Source: Pseudopithomyces maydicus (Eukaryota; Ascomycota; Dothideomycetes; Pleosporales; Didymosphaeriaceae). From it: 64,000 bases of DNA. The number at the start of each line of letters is the position of its first letter. Within the stretch, counting starts at the first letter, position 1. The notes beneath the pieces are model-generated. The model saw nothing but the letters and a program-made list of their open reading frames with translations, did not search any database and was not told where the DNA came from. Where the stretch lies: the NCBI GenBank assembly GCA_026873275.1, contig JANTUC010000003.1, forward strand, positions 2,480,001 through 2,544,000. Direction: 5' to 3'. A program made the position numbers and the translations under genes. Of this stretch, positions 34,620-46,200 are shown in pieces.

Positions 34620-35729
34620 TCAAACCCCAACCATTCCTTTCACACTCCGCCCTCTACCCCTTCTAGGCGTCTTCGGTCTCTCCTCCCCCATCATACTAAC
34701 CCCATCCTGTATCCCCTGCTGCAACCCACCCGTTATTCCGCGCACCATCCACAGACTAAGCTCGCTCAAGGCCACCCCAACCTTGCCATCGTTCATCTGA
34801 CAGATCGTGTGCGTGAGCTGCAACCCTGTTCTCCGCACCGCGTCGGCACCCATGATACCGCTGCTAACCAGCCGCTGCGCCACGTTATGCTTCCTCTCGA
34901 AACGGTAGGCGTGGCCCATGAACAGCTTCAGGTATGGCAATAGGAACTGGAGCAGGACGAAGGTCTCGAAGACGACGGTTGCGATGATGCGGTGGAGGAT
35001 CGAGGGGTCGGAGGGCGGCGACGGGTCGGCGGGGGAGAGGGAGAGGCCGTGGGTACATGGCGCGGTTACGATGAGATCGGGTGGGAGGGCGGCTTGTAGC
35101 GATAATGTCTCTTCGGGGGAGAGGGTAGATGGGAGGCCGCGGAGGAGGTAGGTCAGGCTGTGTATGTACATTTGGCGAGTGAGGATGAGGGAGGTTTCGT
35201 CAAGGCGGTCGGCTTGTGACTCTGCGTATGCTTGTGCGGAAAGGCTCACGCCTTCGAGCTGTTAATTGTTGTGCTCGGAGATGGCTTGTGAGGGAAATTT
35301 ACCTTGGTTGGCATACTTCCACTTTATCCCCGTCCTTGTCTCTGACACGGTGAAGGGCGGTGGCGTGTTCAGTGATGATAGCGGGGTCTCGGCCGCTTCC
35401 TGGAACATATCGTCCTCTTCTACGGTGTCGAATGAGGTGCGACTCGAGCTGTACTGCGACTCTACCATGCTCGTGGGTCGCGAGGTATAGCCCGGCGGTG
35501 GGCTTCTCGGTAGCGGTGCGTCAGAGGCATTCGGCGAAGGGCTGAGAGATCGTGAGGGGCTCCGTATCTCGCAGAGCGCGCGGCGGATGGAGGGCAGCAT
35601 GGGGATGCGGCTCTGCACCATGGCTGGGAGCACGTTGTATAGCATTGAGGATCTCTTTTCGTCTACGATAGACACCTCAATTGTCGCCGATGCATCGAAA
35701 CACTCAACTGGGGCCTGTTCTGAGGTCAT
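34620..35729 (-). CDS. Conserved fungal protein of unknown function
   Basis: Exons 35303-35729 and 34620-35251 encode 352 residues from the ATG at 35729; the 51-nt intron (GTAAAT to CGAAG) restores KYANQGVSLSAQAYAESQ. The first about 60 residues (CFDASATIEVSIVDEKRSSM) look folded. A Ser/Pro-rich linker follows, then a helical domain with QMYIHSLTYLLRGLP and TVVFETFVLLQFLLPYLKLF, which could be membrane-associated. The C-terminus is basic (KTPRRGRGRSVKG). I have seen this arrangement in uncharacterised ascomycete proteins but know no function. The true N-terminus may lie further upstream, because frames at 35730-36059 also look coding. Confidence 0.65.
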
Positions 35730-36059
35730 CGTAGCGGCTGATATTTGACTGTTCGACGCGTTCTACGGTTCTGCTGCTTTCGTATCAGGAAGACACCGCA
35801 TGCGGAAAGTGGCTGTCTACGGAGGCGGGGAGTGAGAGGAGATTGTTGGGCTCTCCAGAGGCCGCCTAATCTTGGTCTAGATAGCATGACGGGCGGCTCT
35901 GGACGGTTTATCTCGAACATGGGTGGGCGGCGCATGTGAAAGTCGGTTCGTTGACTCGCTTCTGGGTTCGATGGAGACCCTGGAACCCCGTTGGGGCCCA
36001 CGTGCGCTCAGTGGCGCAATCACATGCGAGGCCGTTGCCATCTTCAAAAAACTTTCCAT
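35730..36059 (-). other. Possible unresolved 5' coding sequence of the 34.6-35.7 kb gene
   Basis: Protein-like segments occur in three different frames on the same strand: MATASHVIAPLSARGP near 36041, then PEASQRTDFHMRRPPMFEIN and RPEPPVMLSRPRLGG, then RTVERVEQSNISRYDDL just before the ATG at 35729. I could not link them with acceptable splice sites. They may be exons, or coding sequence broken by single-base errors like those seen elsewhere here, or chance. Confidence 0.3.
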
Positions 36060-36337
36060 CGGCCAGGAAATTTAGGATGTTTCTTATGTTCGCTCGATCT
36101 GCATTGCTATAGCGATTGCACTGCGATCAGATACACTGACACGTGAAACGAGTGTGGTGCTGTTTTGGTGAGTGAGGTTACAACTTGTGCAACTGCCTAG
36201 CTACACCTAGCCTAAATCAAAGCATGCATTTTATAGTTTCGATATCGTTCAATACCTATGTCATGTTTTGTCTATTGTTCTAGTGCATATTTATCCGATG
36301 GATGAATGAAACATGTTTAGGTTGCTATTGGCTGATT

Positions 36338-37777
36338 CTAGAATGACCTGGTCAGCCTACGATCGATGTACCACCGCAAGAATATGAAAAAAGCAAGTAT
36401 AACAACATCAGCGGCCACACCAATGCCGAGTATCTTCAGGCCCAAGTCGACATCAACGATCATACCGACCAGGAAAGATGTGACGACAGTTGCCCAAGCC
36501 AATACTGCAGTCATCTTGTTGATTCCCTGGATCTTTAAAACCCCATGCACGCTTCCCTTTGCTTTGGCGACTCTTTTCATAACCAAGATAATCATAAGCG
36601 CTCCAGACCCAAACAAAACAATGACGCCAAAAAAGTCGTAAAGCAAGTAGTGGAGATCTACCAGACGTGTCTGCATGCTGAGTAATGATGAGGCCAGTGA
36701 CAGCGGCAGAAAGATTGCCGCCAGCAAGCTGAGCAGCCATAGACTCGTAGACTCTTGAATGTTGCGGTTAGTTTCAAGAAATCTTAGTCTTGTGTCCATT
36801 CGTGATACCAAATCCCCAGTGCGTATGCTGAGATTGCTGGAAACAGCCCGAAGACTAGTATCAAACTTTTGGAACTCCGGACAATCTCGAAACGAGTGAG
36901 AGAGCACATTCAGTAGTGCTTCCACGGTGAGGGATATAGCTTTCACCTCGCTATGTTGACGATCTGCATAGTTCGCGACGCTCGCTATTTCCTGTGAAAG
37001 TGTCGAAGTGAACACCGCAATTCCGGTAGCCGATCCGTTTAACGCGATTGAATCTAGATACCTGTTGTATTCTGTTTGAAACATTTCAAATGCTCGATAT
37101 TGCATGAGGATTTGACTATGAAAAATTCTGAGGACAAAGAGCATAATTAGATCTTGGTCTCTACCAACCGAAGGTGCGTGCTCAGTGACAGATTTATACT
37201 GTTGTTCCATGCTTTTAACCGCATGAACGAACTCTTTTAGAGATATTGTCCAGTGATCTCTTTCGACGTCAGTACGAAATCGAAGACCCCTCATTTTTAA
37301 GGATAAATGGCACCTTATGGAGACTGTAGTTTGTCAGAGTTGCACCTTGTGTTCAAACCTACACTTACGGATAATATTCCCATCAGTATCTTTCCAAAGA
37401 CGTTGTTCCGGTGAGTATTCGAGGGCGTGGTGAAGTCTATGATCCGCTAAAAGTGGGATAAATGTTGTCATGTTAAATCCCCAATACGGATTCGAACCGT
37501 AGCCACCATTGCATTGTGCCAGAATGTCTACCAAAGACGATGAAACATGAGTTTCGTTGTTTCTGAACTCGACATCCCCAACCCGTTGTTTTAAAAAGGT
37601 GTCAAAAACAGTTCCCAAACCGTGTTCAAGAAACACCCTTAAAGTTCCGCGTGGTTGTGGGGGTAAGTTTGCCAGTGGCTCTCTAATAGGTTGAGACAGA
37701 TTATTCCTATCGGGATCGGGTTGAAAATATGAGTGTTCTAAAAAGAGTTTGGGACAGTAGCTTGATCGAGCGCGAAA
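36338..37777 (-). CDS. CorA-like membrane protein, 5' end unresolved
   Basis: Exon 36338-37323 joins an upstream exon ending at 37369 across a 45-nt intron (GTAAGT to CTACAG, with a CTGAC branch site). The long helical N-terminal part (AVKSMEQQYKSVTEH, FQTEYNRYLDS, SVANYADRQHSEVKAISL) precedes transmembrane helices near LWLLSLLAAIFLPLSLASSL, LLYDFFGVIVLFGSGALMIILV, MTAVLAWATVVTSFLVGMIV and ILGIGVAADVVILAFFIFL. This resembles the C-terminal membrane domain of CorA-type transporters, but the GMN signature is not present, so Mg2+ transport should not be assumed. The upstream frame is open to 37778 without a usable ATG. One extra base in the A5 run at 37740-37744 would open a longer frame with a Met-Met start near 37809. 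Confidence 0.6.
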
Positions 37778-38049
37778 TCAACACCGTAAAGAAACTCTAC
37801 AATCATCATGAACCAAGTGAGGCTGAAGGTGAAACGAGATTTCGCGAGCTCGGCGGGTCGAAGACAGTCTACAATCGAGTGCAGAGACTACAGAACTCGA
37901 ATTTCAGAGAATCCGTAGTAGAAATATGGATATGATGCCGATGAGATAGAGTTGGGACAAATGATGTGTGGGTTGAAGAGATACTGTTGCCTATCTTTCC
38001 AATCTTATGTGCTGCGCACATGCAGGCAAGGATGCTGAATTGGGCATAC

Positions 38050-38600
38050 CTAAGCGAACCATCCAGTCATCATCGTAATTGACCTCAACGACCAGATCAT
38101 AGTAATGGCAGCAAAAAGAAAAACCTGCAATATAACGACTTCATCATCATTACTATCAAATAAGCTGCCCGTACTCTTGGAGTTTACGAGTTCGGTCCAG
38201 CCATTCACTCCCCATTGGATTTCAAAGATGTTCTTAGGGGATTCCACGACGGTGAAAGTTATGGAAATGCTGAGACTCCATACTTTTCTCAATTCTATGA
38301 ATGAGTATATCCCGGGATCTTCTAACGACACCTCACACTGATGAAAGGAAGAGATTCTAATAACATCCACAATTCGTATACCTTCAAAGAGGTCAACAGA
38401 AACACTGCTCAACTCACATTGTAAGTGATATATAACATCAAACACATACCAATACATGATACCGCATAAAGAGATGTCGGAAGCAGCCTACCTAGGAAGC
38501 ACTTGTTTGACACGGACCGCTCCCGTTCGCCCCGGTCCAACACGGTGCGAACCCATGTACCGTATCGCATAGCGTCCAAGATTCCTGTGCTGCCCGGAGT
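38050..38600 (-). CDS. Doubtful membrane protein gene
   Basis: Two open segments on the minus strand could form one gene: MRYGTWVRTVLDRGERERSV with CFLGRLLPTSLYAVSCIGMC, then, across a possible 79-nt intron (GTGAGT to CATCAG), CEVSLEDPGIYSFIELRKVW ending ILQVFLFAAITMIWSLRSIT and a stop at 38050. Hydrophobic helices are present, but I recognise no family. It could also be distal exons of the CorA-like gene. The joining is tentative. Confidence 0.3.
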
Positions 38601-39212
38601 CCTCTCCGAGAACAATCCCCAACATCCACTTAACTAAAGGGTTCTCGAAGCTCTGCTTAGGTTAGCAGATTGCGGGGCCCCGCAGCTTTACAACCACAAC
38701 TTGAAGTAGGACATCCGCTAAACCGAACAACCCCAAGCGATAAACGATCTCGAACTGTGGTCTAGACATTGCAAGGTGTGTCAACTTACCAAATCCCGGA
38801 TTAACGCTCCACATTGGTCAGATTTGCTGCTTGCGATGCCCAACTCCTCCGTGCATGATGCGATCGAGAGCTTCCAGGGTCTTCGTGCTTCAAAGTAGTA
38901 CTTTGACTTTGCCCATTGTAGCTTGGGACGCTGCGATTGTAGCTTGCCGGCACGGCTCATGCAGGAAAGGACTACCTACATCTTTCTACGTCCGGCCCAG
39001 TGCTGAGATCCGGATTCGCATGCCTATTTGGATTACAATGGATGTGTATTAAGAGGGCTGCAATCCGCCACATCTACACGAACCAAGTCTCCTCATTCAG
39101 ATACCAAGATACCCAGTGAGGACCACACGGCCATCGACACGACCAACTTCCTCAACCCCCTTCAAACCTCCAACCCTCTCAATCACCTACCCACCTGCAA
39201 TCGACCACCACC
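38601..39212. other. Intergenic upstream of the cupin gene
   Basis: No gene seen. The last about 150 bp are CA/CT-rich and include the start context of the cupin gene. Confidence 0.5.
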
Positions 39213-40209
39213 ATGTTCACCATAGCCCTCACCACCCTCTCCCTTTTAACCCTCACCACCCCTACCCCCATTCACCCCCGCCAAAACAGCGCCCCGCTCT
39301 ACCCCGAAAACGGCACCCTCACCGACCCACCCCCAGTAACCCCCTGGACGCGTCCCAACCCCTCCTACACCGCCTCGCAACTGGCGTCGCTCAAGGGCGC
39401 CTACACAGCCGCGGAGCGCATCGGCTACCTCGCCAGCTACGGCGACACCAACGACTACTTCAAGTTCGACCTGACGCCCAACGGGTCGGTATCCAATGCT
39501 GCCAACGGGATAGGCGGGCAGGGGTACCTTGCGTTTGTGCAGAATTTCCCCGTGCTGATGGACACGGGGGTGTCGGTGGCGATTGGGTATTTGAATCCGT
39601 GTGGGTTGGATAGCATCCATTTGCATAATCGGGCGAATGAATTGGTGACGCTGGTGAAGGGGACGAGCTTGAAGACGGGGTTTGTGTTGGAGGATGGGTA
39701 TGGTGAGTTGGACTCTTTATTCGACTTGTCTTCGCTCTGCATGCATTTCATGTTTATCCACACTTACACGCCTGCTTACCTCCCCTATCCCCTCCCTTCA
39801 CAAGATCTAACTCCCCCCAGACCAACCCATCTACACCGAAATCGGCCTCTACCAAACCACCATCCGCCCGCAAGGCTCCCTCCACTGGGAATTCAACGAC
39901 AACTGCGACTCGGCGGTCTTCGTGGCCTCCCTCGGCTCCGACGATCCAGGCGTCGCCCGCACCGCACAGAACTTCTTCATCAACCCGCAGGAGATCGTCG
40001 ACGCCAACCTGGCCTACCCCTCCTGGCTCGTCAACGTCAACGTCGGCGAGTACAGAACGCAGTTGCCGACGGCGTTTGCGCAGGGCGCCAAGGAGTGCTA
40101 TGAGAGGTGTGGGATCAAGTATGCGACGAATCAGGCGGGTGGGGGGCCGAATGCGCCAGCGCCGAAGGAGGAGGGGGATTTGGGGCTGAATGGGACGAGT
40201 CAGGCGTAG
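39213..40209 (+). CDS. Secreted cupin (germin/spherulin-like)
   Basis: Exons 39213-39702 and 39821-40209 encode 292 residues; the intron is 118 nt, phase 1. A signal peptide (MFTIALTTLSLLTLTTPTP) is followed by a possible Arg-Gln processing site. The germin box has GLDSIHLHNRANELVTLVKG with metal ligands His136, His138 and Glu143; the second half has GLYQTTIRPQGSLHWEFNDN with a His, then NFFINPQEI. Cysteines near residues 130, 205 and 270 suit an extracellular protein. Relatives include spherulin-1 and germins, some with oxalate oxidase or superoxide dismutase activity, but the activity here is not predictable. Confidence 0.87.
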
Positions 40210-40706
40210 GGGGAGGTGGGGTTGGTATGTATAAGGTGGGTGTACGATTGTGAGGGGAAGTGTAAATAGTGTGGATGATGGCATGGTGATGATCAAGTTG
40301 ATTGAAGAGTCGTCAGTACATGCAAGCGTTTGATTTCAAGTGTTTCGTTTTGATTGTTCGTACAAATTTCCGTATTTTATCAACATTACAACTTTTCGCT
40401 CTTGTCTATTCATACACCCAGCCGTGATTGGAGATCAAGAACGCATTTCAATCGTTCGGACGCCGCTCCTCTACCCAGAACAAGAAACACCCTCCGATGA
40501 CCGTCCTCCATACAGGCTGCGAAGGCGAGCGAGGGTATCCTAATATAGTACAACATGGTAAAAGTAAATGTACAGCATGCGAAGTGCAAAAAGGAAAACA
40601 GGTCATACAAGAAAAGCCGACAACAAATTCGCGGCAGGCGGCAAATCTGTCCCAGAACCGTGATAAAATCTGACGCTGTGATCATCATCATAGAAGGAGA
40701 CTTTTT
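40210..40706. other. Convergent 3' regions of cupin and MSS116-like genes
   Basis: No gene supported; small frames at 40340-40691 on both strands lack domains. Confidence 0.5.
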
Positions 40707-42729
40707 TTAAAAGTCGAATTTCGGGGGACGGTCGCCAAAATCGCGACGAGGCCGTTCGCTGAAGCGGCCACCATCGCGACCACCACGTCCACGGCCACCA
40801 AAACCACCGTCACGACCGCCAAAGCCGCCGCTACGAGGAGGACCCGAACGGCCACCGAAGCCGCCATCACGGGGACCGGACCTACCGCCGGAGCCGCCAT
40901 CGCGGGGGCCCGACCTACCACCAAAGCCACCGGGTCTGCCACCGCCACCTCGCCTTGCGAAGAAAGAGCTAGGGGGCTGTGGGGGCTGTTCCATACCCCA
41001 ACCAAACTCGGCCAGTCTGTTTGCGCCCTCCAGGAGACCTTGCCTGTCGGAATACCCTTGGAAGCTACCAAACAGACCACGGAAAGCGTCAGATAGCTGA
41101 TCGGGGTAGACCTTCGAATGTGCTTCAACGGTATCCTGGATCAGCTTCGCGGTGCTTTCAGGCAGCTCGGATGGAACCGACATGTCAACATCCGCAGACT
41201 CGAGCGAAGTGTCGGCGTTGAGAGGGATGCCTCGGAGACGTCTAGGGGTCTCATGTTGATCATACGGTGTAACGAACAACCATCCTTCACCCTCTTTTCC
41301 AGCACGGGCGGTACGGCCAATACGGTGGATATAAGATTCGCGATCACGGGGGAGGCCAATTTGAATGACGTGGGTGACGTTGGGGAAGTCCATTCCTCGA
41401 GCAGTAACATCAGAGGACAGCAGAACGCCGGTCTTGCAGAAGCGGAAATCATCAGCGGCGCGGGTACGCTGGCCCTGGGAAAGTTTCGAGTGAATTTCGT
41501 AGGTGCGCATGCCATGAAGAGGCCTATCACGTTTGAAGCCACCAGAAAGCTTGTAGAAGACTGATGAAGCGAGCGTAACTTCTGCGGTGGAGTTGAAGTA
41601 GACGATGGCCTTGAAAGGACGGCTGTCGCCGGACTGTCCTTTCTGGTACTCACGGAGAATGAGTTCGTAAAGGGTAGGGGTGATGTTCTCGAAGCCCTGG
41701 AGCTGGACGAGCTTCTGTGGGACCCGATCATGAGTAGGTTCTTCATTCGCATTCACGCACTGGGCGAAGTGGAAGCCAGGCCTCATGGTACGTCTGACCA
41801 ACTCAACAACCTCCCTGGAGAGGGTGGCTGAGAACATGAGGTTTTGACGTTCGACCTCGTCAGGAGACGGGAGCTGTTCCTTGATCTGGTCGATTTCGGC
41901 GGTGAAACCTTGGTCGAGAAGACGATCGGCTTCGTCCATGACCAAAGCATTCAGTCTGGGTGCTTTGATGCCGGAATAAGGGTCGGACAAGATGTCGTTC
42001 AACCGGCCTGGTGTACCGATCATGATGTGGCATCCTTCCCGCTGAGTCTTTTGCAACATAGATCTCTTCTGTGTTCCACCCACGGCGGTCTGGACAATCA
42101 AGCCAGTGCCAGACACAACCTTCTGCGCCTCGACGGCAATCTGCTCGGCCAACTCACGAGTAGGCGAGATGATGATGGCTCTGATGTCGTCGGGCTTCGC
42201 GCGCTTGAAGCCGCGAGCACGCTCGGCGAGCTTGGGGTCGTTTTGGAGGATTCTTTGGATGACGGGGATGAGGAAACCAAGCGTCTTGCCGGTTCCTGTC
42301 TTTGCCTGGGCGACACTGCAATGTATTAGCGCCGTCGTCTTTCGAGCCCAGATCAACATACACGTCTACTCCGCTCAAGGCCTCGTTGATGGTCCGCGTC
42401 TGGACATCCGTCATTGTCTCAAGCCTCATGTTGCGGGTAAGTGTCTTGACGACATTGGGATGCACCAGTCCTTGGGTCGCAAGATCCTCGAAGCGTGTGA
42501 CCATGTGGTTATCTTGGGTGGTCTGTTCCTCAGCCGCTTGGGCGGCGACCTCTTGCCATCTTGCGCTCTGGTGGAATGCTGCCGTCGCAACACCAGGGAC
42601 TCGGGGTGGCGCTATACGGAAGGCGCTTGTGGATTGTGGAAGCGACGCTCGTAGAACTCTGGGGGAAAGCGCAGCCGTGGAGAGTCCCCTGGCAAGGGTT
42701 GCGGGACACCTTCGCAAGGCGCTGAACAT
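40707..42729 (-). CDS. MSS116: Mitochondrial DEAD-box RNA helicase (MSS116-type)
   Basis: Exons 42362-42729 and 40707-42315 give 658 residues; the 46-nt intron restores [18 protein letters not shown]. The N-terminus ([20 protein letters not shown]) is a plausible mitochondrial presequence. Helicase motifs in order: Q motif near TDVQTRTI, Walker [39 protein letters not shown], then the second RecA domain with [19 protein letters not shown] and [10 protein letters not shown]. The C-terminus is a Gly/Arg-rich tail with repeated GGFGGR and [10 protein letters not shown] units ending [10 protein letters not shown]. Yeast Mss116 is an ATP-dependent RNA chaperone for mitochondrial group I and II intron splicing and translation. 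Confidence 0.92.
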
Positions 42730-43260
42730 GGTGAAGAAGAGGGTTCCTCCGGCCAATTACAAAGGGTATGCAGAGAAGTAAAAGATTAGAGCAATGCAGC
42801 TATCGAAGAGGTGTCGTGGGAAAAGAGCCGAACGCAGACTTGCGACTGGCGATGAAAGAACGATTAATGATTGATAGGAGTAGTCGCCTCACGACTTTTT
42901 GACGGGAAGGAACTTTTCGGAGGGCCGTGCCTGTCGTTTCGCGCTTGCACAGACGCGCTAAGGATATATCACGTGATCTTAATTGACTGGAGCTGGAGCC
43001 CTGCTGGAGCTGGAGCCCTGGAGTGGACCCAACCCGTGGAGCTGGAGCCGCACGATACCTCACATACAATCTCACCATGCAAATGGCCATTACCCAGTTG
43101 TTCATTTGGAAGAACTGTGATTCCATAATGGTGAGAAATGTTTGGAAATCTAAATGTCTACTCCATCGCGCTCGTACGCAATAGTACTGCACCACGCGCA
43201 GAAAACTATCTACTCTAGTAACAATAACCAAGCAGCAGAGAGAGAAAACATAACGCCGCG
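42730..43260. promoter_or_regulatory. MSS116 upstream region with an E-box palindrome and a GGAGCT repeat
   Basis: ATCACGTGAT at 42969-42978 is a perfect palindrome around the CACGTG E-box, about 240 bp upstream of the MSS116 start. Next to it, 42988-43050 contains three imperfect copies of CTGGAGCTGGAGCC. The rest is the 3' flank of the histidine kinase gene. Confidence 0.45.
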
Positions 43261-46200
43261 CTATGCACAATACCATGAACATGCAGCCGATTCTACTCGG
43301 ATGCAAGGTTTACCAAGATGGGTATAGACGCCATGATAGACGCCAGAAAACAAAAGAATTCCTCGTAACTTTGTCGCACCTTCGTCTCGACCGCACCTTT
43401 TATGCTCCGTAGTGAAGCCCTTGTTTGACTCAGACCAAGCTCTTACTCTTTTTATGGGCCTCGCCACTGCTCCTCTGGACTTCTTTTTCTCGTCAACCGC
43501 TGGTGTAGATATCTCAATATTGACTTGATCCTTCTCACGCCTCTCCCTCTTTTTCTCTGCCTCGTCGCTGGTTACGACTCCTTTCAAGACAACTTCAAGG
43601 TCGCCTAGCCGTACGGGCTTGATCAAAAACAGATTGACGCCGCTCGCGTGAGCTTCCTGTTGCGCCTCTGAGCTAGCTACGCCCGTCAAAGCAATGATGG
43701 TAACCGGCGGAAGCTCATTGTCTCTCTCGTGAGCGCGGATCTGCCGCGTAGCCTCCATGCCGTCCATCTCAGGCATGTTGATATCCATCAGAATAACATC
43801 GATCCGTGCGGCCAAAGGCGAGTTGTCAACACAAGAATCTTTATAGGCGTCCAGAGCCTCAAGGCCATTTTTGGCAAGAACGTGACGATGACCGAGCTTC
43901 TCAACAAAGGTCCGTAAAAGTCGGAGATTGATAGGGTTATCGTCGACAGCAAGACAATTTAGACTTTTAGGCGGTGCACGTCTTGTATCGGTGGGAGTGT
44001 GGTTGACAGATCGTACTTCAGGAGCGCTGACCGCAGACTTCATTTGCGGACGTGGCAGGCTGAGCGTTGACGAGGATAGCGATTTAGTTGGGCTCGATGG
44101 TGTTGAGTTTTCTTTCAAATTAAGTTGTGATAGCCCGGCTATGGAGCTGTTGTCATTATCGGTGGAATGTGCTATCAGACGGTTAGCTTGCCGGTCCAGG
44201 CATGACATAAGAGCTTTGGCAAGTTTATGTGGTCCGCAGGGCTGAGCTATGCATTCGAAAATCAGTCCAGGCACTGTGATAGCAGTTGTCGATTGGACGA
44301 GAGCGGCAGCGCGGCAGAGCACTACAACAGGTGCAGAGGGGACACCTTCAGGGCTCTGACTGAATTTGGCTCTTAGCTCCCGGGCACCAGTCTCTGTTGC
44401 CATGACCAGATCTGGCGCATGAGAAGCTTTAGCATCCCATACCTCCATACCAAACCAATCTTTGCAAAGACTCTCGAGGGCCTTTGCTGCAATCTTTGAA
44501 CCAGTCTTGTTCTTCAAACTTTTGACGGGGAAGCATTCGTCGTCATTGTCGAAACCCACGAATTGGACAGTCTTGCCTTGCGTCCGCTTGTAAACATTGG
44601 ACACTTCTTGACCCGGTTGCAGTGCTGACATAGCCGGTGAGAATATTCCCGGTCTCAGTGGGCAGTTGACGGCGAATTTCGTACCCCGGCCCTTTTCACT
44701 ACGAACCTCAACATCTCCACCTAATAGCTCCACTAGTTGCTTAACGATGCTAAGACCCAGTCCAGTTCCTTGGCTAAGGGGGTTCTCTTGTGCAAATGAG
44801 TGGAAAAGTCTGTTATTGATATAGTCTTCAGACATGCCAATCCCTGAATCAGTGACCGTAAGCTTGAGCTCTACGCTGTCATCGGATTGGTCTGCGCTCG
44901 GAACCGCTTGGAGCTTGATCTTAATAAACCCAGCGGGGGTATACTTTAGCGCATTGCCAAACAAATTCATAAGAACACGTCGCCAAGCACCAGGTTGAGT
45001 CCTGAAGACATAGTTGTCCCATTTGTTGATATCAACAATCACCGAAATTGGCGGCGGTTCGAACTTCTTCGGTCGCTGGTCAAGGCTCTCGAAGTTGTTT
45101 TTACTGAAGTTGAAACCAGCAAAGACTGTCTCGAGCACTTCTTCGACCAACACGCTGATGTCAAAATCGGTTGTGATGGTCATGATATCGTTGGTGTGAC
45201 CCTGAGTCGGTGTGATGACATGCTTAACGCTCTTCGCCCGACGACTGGTACGCTTTTTGGTGTTGCTTCTGGTAAGATTGTTGATCTTTGCATAGTCCAG
45301 AACCTAAATTGACGTCAGCCGATCTATCTCTGTGATCCTGGGGGTCCTGGTTCTTACGTGATTGATAGTTTCCAATAGAGTCTTTCCGCAATTCTCAATG
45401 GTTTGAACGTGAGACTGCTGCTGCGTATCTATCGCAGTGTCTTTCAGCAAATCCGCCATGCCAAGTATGCCGTGAAGAGGCGAGCGGAGCTCATGACTGA
45501 TGGACGAGATGAAATCTGCCTTGGCAGAATCTGCAAGTCTGGTATCAAGTCGAGCTACCTCTGCCATGACGCTGTTGCTGAATGCCGAAAGATAACTGAG
45601 CTCTTGTTCATGCGTGAAAACACGCATTGGATCTGAACTCCAAATCATAAGACTTGAGAACCAGCGATCGCGGTGTGCGTCCCATAACGGGTATATGATT
45701 AGACTCCGGGCTCGAGGGAAAACCTCCCTGAGCACCTGTTCGTCCTCTGCACTTTTGATCGAATCTGATCGTCGAGACGCCATCAGATCTATGTCGTCAG
45801 CCGGACCAGAGTCAGCTTGGGCTGTAGCAGTTGTATCATCGTCAAGACTAAAAATTTGGCCATGAGCATAACTGCGTAATAGATGTCTTAGAACACTTTC
45901 AGTCATGTAGATTTGGTTAGAGGGTGACATGAGATGTTGGGAGCTTTTGAAACGTGCTGCCCCAAGAATCACGCATGGTTTGTCTGGCTCGGGTGGCTGT
46001 TCAGAAGTGAAGTCGTCATCAACGAGCCCACCAAAGGTACTGACTTTTGCGTCAAAGAAGACTGCACCTTCGGCCTCGACAGCTTCTACAATCATCTGAG
46101 CCGCTCGTTCAAATATGGCCTTGGTCTCAGGAGTTACTGTGTCTGGTTTGCCTTCCCCGGCAGACGAAGCGGTCTTGTAAGCAACCTCGGACTTTACAGG

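Noticed and set aside
37729..37935. Plus-strand 68-codon frame (MSVLKRVWDSSLIEREI start)
   Set aside because: It reads protein-like but overlaps the upstream exon of the minus-strand CorA-like gene, has no family match and ends without a partner exon.
39754..40296. 180-codon minus-strand frame opposite the cupin gene
   Set aside because: Antisense shadow that crosses the cupin intron and stop codon; no family features.
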